NCBI GenBank assembly: GCA_002457055.1
Contig: NTKT01000002.1
Location: 62,001-126,000 of the forward strand
Source of the DNA: Rhodobacteraceae bacterium MED-G08
GTDB lineage: Bacteria > Pseudomonadota > Alphaproteobacteria > Rhodobacterales > Rhodobacteraceae
Length of the DNA: 64,000 nt
Direction of reading: 5' to 3'
This document shows positions 59,210 through 64,000 of the stretch, piece after piece. Under the pieces are notes generated by a model. The model was not told the DNA's origin and searched no databases. It worked only from the letters and a program-made list of their open reading frames with translations. The position numbers were made by a program, and so were the translations under genes. Each line of letters opens with the position of its first letter. Positions within the stretch are counted from its first letter, which is position 1.

Positions 59210-61762
59210 ATGGCAAAAAAAAGTAATGAGGAAATCTTTCTGAAAGACTATAAGGCCCCTGCTTATTTAGTAGACGCAGTGGAACTCAATTTTGAACTAC
59301 ATCCAAGTAGAACAAAAGTTTACTCTAAAATCAATTTCCGTAAAAATCCTAATTCAAATTCAGCAAGAAATTTTTTTTTAAATGGAGAAAATTTAAATTT
59401 CCTTAACGCTAGAATCGATGGGAATACAGTACATCCAAAACTACAAAAAGACGGTCTCGAATGTGACGTCCCCAACGGCCCTTTCCTATGGGAGTGCCTG
59501 GTAGAGATAGATCCCTCTAGTAACACCTCATTGGAGGGGTTATATATGTCAAATGGTATTTACTGCACTCAATGTGAGGCAGAAGGCTTTAGAAAAATAT
59601 GCTACTATCCAGATCGTCCAGACGTTTTAGCACCATTTGTTGTTAGTATTCGGGGACCTTCACCAGTCTTATTGTCAAATGGCAATCTTATTTCGAGTGA
59701 AAAGGGTTTTTCAAAGTGGTCAGACCCCTGGCCAAAACCGGCATACCTTTTCGCATTAGTCGCTGGAGATTTAGAGAAAGTATCAGACGAATTTACAACG
59801 CAGCAAGGCTCTCATATCGACCTTAATATTTATGTAAGAAAGGGCGATGAGGACAAATGTCAGTTTGCAATCAGATCTTTAAAAAAAGCTATGAAATGGG
59901 ATGAAGAGCGCTATGGGCGACAATATGATCTTGAGGTTTTCAATATCGTTGCCGTTGATGACTTCAATATGGGGGCCATGGAAAATAAGGGGCTAAATAT
60001 TTTCAATTCGAAGTGTGTTCTGACACATCCCAGAAAAAGTACCGATACCGATTTTGAATATGTAGAGGGTATAATTGCTCATGAATATTTTCATAATTGG
60101 ACAGGAAATCGTGTAACCTGCCGAGATTGGTTTCAGCTCTGTTTAAAAGAAGGGCTTACAGTTTTCAGAGATGCACAATTTACATCTGATTTAAGGGACC
60201 CCTCAGTTAAAAGAATTCAAGATGCCAGGGTAATTAAAGGGCCTCAATTTCGAGAGGATGCCGGCCCACTTTCACATCCGGTAAGACCCGATAGCTTTGT
60301 TGAAATTAATAACTTCTATACTTTGACCGTTTATGAAAAAGGTGCTGAACTAATTGGTATGCTTAAGCTATTAGTCGGTGAAAAAAATTACTATTCAGCA
60401 CTAGATTTATACTTTGAACGACATGATGGTCAGGCGGCTACAATTGAAGACTGGATCAAAGTATTTGAGGATGTCACCAATCAAAATCTTGAACAATTCA
60501 TGCTTTGGTACTCCCAAGCTGGAACACCTAAAGTAAAGGTGAATGAAAGATATGGCGAAAATACTCTGACTTTAGATTTTGAACAAATTCTGCCCAACAA
60601 TCGCAAAAAGAAATTACAACCAATGGTTATTCCAATCTCAATAGGCCTTCTGGATGAAAATGGTGCAGATTTAATTGAAACGAAGGTATTCGAACTTAAA
60701 AAGCCAAGAGATACACTTACATTTAAAGGAATTGAGAAAAAGCCAACAGTATCTCTTTTAAGAAAATTTTCTGCTCCGGTAATAATAGAGCGAGAGATCA
60801 CAGACCAAGACAGGCTAACCCTTCTTACCAAAGATAATGATGCATACAATCGGTGGGATGCTTCACAGCAGTTAATGTTAGCAAGCTTTGAAAAGATTGC
60901 GATTCAAAAACAAGAACCAAACGACGAATTAATAAATGCATTTTGCCAAATAATGCAGGATCAAAAGATAATGCCAGCTTTTCGCGCACAATTGCTTTCA
61001 CAACCTTCTATTTCAGAAATTATCGCACATTTTTTTGAAAATAATTTGCCCATAGATCCTGAAATGATTTACACTGCAAAAAAAATATTTTCCCAAAAGC
61101 TAGCAGAAAGTTCTAATCAATTTTTAGAACAATTATTCCATTCTCTGACCCAAAACGTAAAATATGAACCCTCGGCAGATCAGGCAGGAGAGCGTTCACT
61201 GAAGAATATTTTGCTTGGTCTGCTGACGAGGGTGGATAACGGGGAAAGTTCTAGAAAGCAGTTTGCTAGAGCAGATAATATGACCGACGAAGTGGCAGCA
61301 TTAAGTGTGCTGATTCAAAATGACTTAGTATCAACAGAAATTGATAGTTTTTATGAGAGGTGGGCTGATGACCGTCTAGTCATTGACAAATGGTTTATGC
61401 TGCAAACATCGTTAAGTCAGCCTAGTAAATCCCTCGAAATCACAAAAACTTTAACAAAACATTCTGACTTCAACAAAAAAAATCCAAATCGATTTCGAGC
61501 CACCGTTGGTGGATTTACTCAAAACTTGGTTGCTTTCCACAGAGCAGATGGGGCAGGTTATAAGTTTTTAGCCAGTTGGATCAAAAAAATTGATACTTTA
61601 AACCCACAATTAGCAGCAAGAACCTGCACGGCATTTCAAAACTGGAAACAGTTTGATAACCTGCGCAAGGATAAAATCTCTTTAGAACTTACGAAGTTAC
61701 TAAAAGTCGACAAGCTAAGCAAAGACACAAACGAAATGATTTCGCGGATACTAAATAATTAA
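59210..61762 (+). CDS. pepN: PepN, aminopeptidase N (M1 family)
   Basis: PepN is a cytosolic zinc aminopeptidase that removes N-terminal residues from peptides. The 850-residue protein has the substrate-recognition motif GAMENKG and the zinc motif HEYFHNWTGNRVTCRDWFQL near 291, with the third ligand in LKEGLTVFRD. The four-domain layout (beta, catalytic, beta sandwich, C-terminal helical from about 545) is complete. It is followed by gatB after 122 bases. Confidence 0.96.
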   Translation: MAKKSNEEIFLKDYKAPAYLVDAVELNFELHPSRTKVYSKINFRKNPNSNSARNFFLNGENLNFLNARIDGNTVHPKLQKDGLECDVPNGPFLWECLVEIDPSSNTSLEGLYMSNGIYCTQCEAEGFRKICYYPDRPDVLAPFVVSIRGPSPVLLSNGNLISSEKGFSKWSDPWPKPAYLFALVAGDLEKVSDEFTTQQGSHIDLNIYVRKGDEDKCQFAIRSLKKAMKWDEERYGRQYDLEVFNIVAVDDFNMGAMENKGLNIFNSKCVLTHPRKSTDTDFEYVEGIIAHEYFHNWTGNRVTCRDWFQLCLKEGLTVFRDAQFTSDLRDPSVKRIQDARVIKGPQFREDAGPLSHPVRPDSFVEINNFYTLTVYEKGAELIGMLKLLVGEKNYYSALDLYFERHDGQAATIEDWIKVFEDVTNQNLEQFMLWYSQAGTPKVKVNERYGENTLTLDFEQILPNNRKKKLQPMVIPISIGLLDENGADLIETKVFELKKPRDTLTFKGIEKKPTVSLLRKFSAPVIIEREITDQDRLTLLTKDNDAYNRWDASQQLMLASFEKIAIQKQEPNDELINAFCQIMQDQKIMPAFRAQLLSQPSISEIIAHFFENNLPIDPEMIYTAKKIFSQKLAESSNQFLEQLFHSLTQNVKYEPSADQAGERSLKNILLGLLTRVDNGESSRKQFARADNMTDEVAALSVLIQNDLVSTEIDSFYERWADDRLVIDKWFMLQTSLSQPSKSLEITKTLTKHSDFNKKNPNRFRATVGGFTQNLVAFHRADGAGYKFLASWIKKIDTLNPQLAARTCTAFQNWKQFDNLRKDKISLELTKLLKVDKLSKDTNEMISRILNN

Positions 61763-61884
61763 AGGGCCCTGAATACTTAAGCTTCTCATATGCGATTTAA
61801 TTTTAAAACAACTCTCAGTTAATCTAGATTGCAACATTGTTTCATCTTAGTTAATGAGTTTGTAAATTAGATTGGAAGAATAAG

Positions 61885-63396
61885 ATGCTGGATATAAACT
61901 ACTCATCCCCCAAACCGACAGTCATACCTGGCGCGAGACATGATTGGGAATTAGTCATTGGTATGGAAGTCCATGCACAGGTTTCGTCAAAGTCAAAGTT
62001 ATTTTCGGGAGCATCAACCCAATTTGGAAATGAGCCAAATTCTAATGTATCATTCGTTGATGCTGCGATGCCAGGGATGCTGCCTGTAGTCAACGACTAC
62101 TGTATCGAGCAGGCTGTTAGAACTGGCTTAGGTTTAAAAGCAAAGATTAACCTTTGGAGTGCATTTGATCGAAAAAATTATTTTTACCCTGACCTACCTC
62201 AGGGTTATCAGATTAGCCAATTATATCATCCGATAGTGGGTGAAGGCGAAGTTATTGTGAATATGGAACCTGGAATTGCACGGAGAGTTCGGATCGAGCG
62301 TATCCACATGGAGCAAGACGCGGGAAAATCAATTCACGATATGGATCCAGATATGTCTTTTGTGGATTTAAACAGAACTGGAGTTTGCCTGATGGAGATT
62401 GTGAGCAGACCAGATATTCGTGGCCCAGAAGAAGCTGCTGCGTATGTGGGAAAACTTCGGCAAATAATGCGTTATTTGGGAACATGCGACGGCAATATGC
62501 AAAATGGAAATTTGCGTGCGGATGTAAATGTTTCTGTATGCCAATCGGGTACTTTTGAAAAATTTATAGAAACTGGTGATTTTAGCGTGCTGGGCACTCG
62601 ATGCGAGATAAAGAATATGAACTCAATGCGTTTCATTCAACAAGCAATTGAAGTTGAAGCAAAACGTCAAATCAAGATCTTGGAGGGTGGTGGAACCGTC
62701 GATCAGGAAACAAGGCTGTATGACCCTGAAAAGGGCGAAACAAGATCAATGCGATCAAAGGAAGAGGCTCATGATTATCGCTATTTTCCAGACCCAGACT
62801 TACTGCCATTAGAATTGGAACAATCCTGGGTGGATGAAATAGCTTTATCTCTACCCGAGCTTCCTGATGACAAGAAAGCTCGTTTCATATCTTCATTTGG
62901 TTTAAGCGAATATGACGCAAGCGTGTTGACAGCGGAGGTGGAAGCCGCAAACTATTTTGAAACGGTTGCAGCTAATCGAGATGGTAAGATGGCTGCTAAT
63001 TGGGTAATAAATGAGCTGTTTGGACGCCTAAAAAAAGATGACCTGGAAATAACGTCATCGCCTGTGAGCCCGATGCAACTCGGGCAAATCATTGACTTAA
63101 TCAAAAATGGTGAAATTAATGGCAAAATAGCAAAAGAGTTATTCGAGATTGTTTACAGTGAAGGTGGCGAACCAGCCGAGATAGTTGAAAAACGGGAAAT
63201 GAAGCAAGTCACTGACACAGTCGCGATAGAAAAAGCAGTTGCAGAAATAATTAGTGCAAATCCCGACCAGGTTGAAAAGGCGAAACTTAATCCAAAATTA
63301 GTCGGTTGGTTCGTTGGTCAGGTAATGAAAGCTACTGGTGGAAAAGCAAACCCAAAAACCGTTAATGAACTTGTTGCAGCTAAGCTTAACTCGTAA
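61885..63396 (+). CDS. gatB: GatB, aspartyl/glutamyl-tRNA amidotransferase subunit B
   Basis: GatB with GatA and GatC converts mischarged Glu-tRNA-Gln (and Asp-tRNA-Asn) to the amide. The 503-residue protein has [44 protein letters not shown]-type metal site in [12 protein letters not shown], and a C-terminal tRNA-binding YqeY domain ending [19 protein letters not shown]. gatA and gatC are not in the window, as is usual for scattered gat genes in this order. It converges with bolA. Confidence 0.97.
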   Translation: MLDINYSSPKPTVIPGARHDWELVIGMEVHAQVSSKSKLFSGASTQFGNEPNSNVSFVDAAMPGMLPVVNDYCIEQAVRTGLGLKAKINLWSAFDRKNYFYPDLPQGYQISQLYHPIVGEGEVIVNMEPGIARRVRIERIHMEQDAGKSIHDMDPDMSFVDLNRTGVCLMEIVSRPDIRGPEEAAAYVGKLRQIMRYLGTCDGNMQNGNLRADVNVSVCQSGTFEKFIETGDFSVLGTRCEIKNMNSMRFIQQAIEVEAKRQIKILEGGGTVDQETRLYDPEKGETRSMRSKEEAHDYRYFPDPDLLPLELEQSWVDEIALSLPELPDDKKARFISSFGLSEYDASVLTAEVEAANYFETVAANRDGKMAANWVINELFGRLKKDDLEITSSPVSPMQLGQIIDLIKNGEINGKIAKELFEIVYSEGGEPAEIVEKREMKQVTDTVAIEKAVAEIISANPDQVEKAKLNPKLVGWFVGQVMKATGGKANPKTVNELVAAKLNS

Positions 63397-63457
63397 AAGA
63401 CTGAGCCCTAACTATTCTGAGTCATGAATTAAAGTTTAAGACTGGATGTACACGAAA

Positions 63458-63718
63458 TTACTCAGACGTTAACTCGAGTGCCAGTGCATGGATCTCGTTT
63501 AGCAAGTCCTTTCCAAGTGCTTCATGTACAGCTCGGTGTCTCGCAATCAGGGACAAAGTCTCAAAACCTTTCCAAACAATTTTTATTTGAAAATGGCTTT
63601 CTCCCCCTTCCGCAAAGCCTGCGTGACCTCGATGACTTTCGCTATCATCAACAACAGATATTTCTGACCCTTTAAACGAGGCCTCTAAAGCCTTATTTAT
63701 TCGATCTGTTTTGGTCAT
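63458..63718 (-). CDS. BolA-family protein
   Basis: An 86-residue BolA protein, which with a monothiol glutaredoxin coordinates Fe-S clusters. The conserved histidine lies in the ESHRGHAGF region and FQIKIVWKGFETLSLIARHRAVHEAL is the characteristic helical segment. GAGG lies 11 bases before the ATG. It is divergent from the J-domain protein, an arrangement that recurs in Rhodobacterales. Confidence 0.93.
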   Translation of the reverse strand: MTKTDRINKALEASFKGSEISVVDDSESHRGHAGFAEGGESHFQIKIVWKGFETLSLIARHRAVHEALGKDLLNEIHALALELTSE

Positions 63719-63791
63719 TTTGAATAATTACCTCTTCAATTTACTTTTAATTACTGTATGCTTTAACGCTCGAGTCGAAAAGGTACAATTA

Positions 63792-64000
63792 ATGACGGAA
63801 AAACCTGATCCATTTGGATTTGATATATCTGTTTCTTCGGCAAAGAAGAACAAACCTCGCACAAGGCGTGGAATGTCCGGCGAAAGTGAGACATCGAGGA
63901 GGCTTTGCGACCATGAAGGCTGCGAAAATGCAGGAAAATTTCGAGCCCCAAAAGCACCTGACGTTCTAGACGATTTTTTTTGGTTCTGCAAAGATCACGT
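63792..64000 (+). CDS. J-domain protein, N-terminal part (runs off the window)
   Basis: The first ~69 residues of a protein beginning MTEKPDPFGFDISVSSAKK. It has a Cys/His cluster, CDHEGC followed about 30 residues later by CKDH, that may bind zinc. The same N-terminal layout occurs in Rhodobacterales DnaJ-domain proteins whose J domain lies at the C-terminus; here that part is beyond the window edge. AAAGG lies eight bases before the ATG. The opposite-strand open frame at this place is a shadow. Confidence 0.75.
   Translation, partial: MTEKPDPFGFDISVSSAKKNKPRTRRGMSGESETSRRLCDHEGCENAGKFRAPKAPDVLDDFFWFCKDH

Noticed and set aside
63728..63991. Leftward open reading frame of 87 residues at the window edge
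   Set aside because: It is antisense to the J-domain protein start, which has a good ribosome binding site and recognisable sequence; the leftward frame has none.

Overview
The window looks like a chromosomal segment of a low-GC, probably marine, member of the Rhodobacterales (Alphaproteobacteria). The inference rests on gene content and order: an iscR-cysteine desulfurase-sufBCD cluster, rplU-rpmA followed further on by obgE-proB-proA-DUF3553-olsB-olsA, a ribosomal protein L21 with a helix-hairpin-helix tail, DUF3422 beside pntAB, and a J-domain protein facing bolA. Regulatory sites agree: an Irr-type iron control element and a GTTC-N7-GTTC LexA box. Most of the DNA is ordinary core genome, densely packed and AT-rich. 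I see no rRNA, tRNA, CRISPR array, insertion sequence or prophage.
Layout. 1-4.4 kb: the suf operon (iscR, cysteine desulfurase, sufB, sufC and the 5' part of sufD), read leftward from a strong promoter whose -10 is covered by a perfect Irr-type palindrome. 4.5-19 kb: an alpha/beta hydrolase, mfd, a small membrane protein, hemB, a SYLF lipoprotein, gyrA, an M32 carboxypeptidase, ctaA, trmJ, a divergent ThiE-like protein and the ornithine-lipid pair olsB-olsA. 19.7-26.3 kb: DUF3553, proA, proB, obgE, a LysE exporter, rpmA, rplU and a DUF2059 secreted protein.
26.3-39.7 kb: a non-pyrrolysine MttB-type methyltransferase paired with an EmrE-like transporter behind a 330-base leader, then typA, alaS, recA (with LexA box and terminator), rsmB-like, guaB, a RACo/RamA-like ferredoxin-ASKHA corrinoid activator and a bactofilin. 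The methyltransferase and the activator point to corrinoid-dependent demethylation of quaternary or tertiary amines; the corrinoid protein and second methyltransferase are not in the window. 39.8-48 kb: moaA, then an oligopeptide-type ABC importer split over two divergent operons, one carrying an M20 amidohydrolase.
48-64 kb: a YeeE/YedE sulfur transporter overlapping DUF3422 tail to tail, pntB-pntA, a seven-copy heptamer repeat, an MBL-fold protein with a degenerate metal motif, kynureninase, a class I glutamine amidotransferase-like hydrolase, malate synthase G, pepN, gatB, bolA and the start of a J-domain protein.
No obvious wholly new defence or mobile system is present. The best leads are the mttB-SMR locus with its structured leader and the separate corrinoid activator, the iron-control promoter with an IscR lacking the classical cysteine triad, the modified L21 and ThiE-like proteins, and the heptamer repeat.
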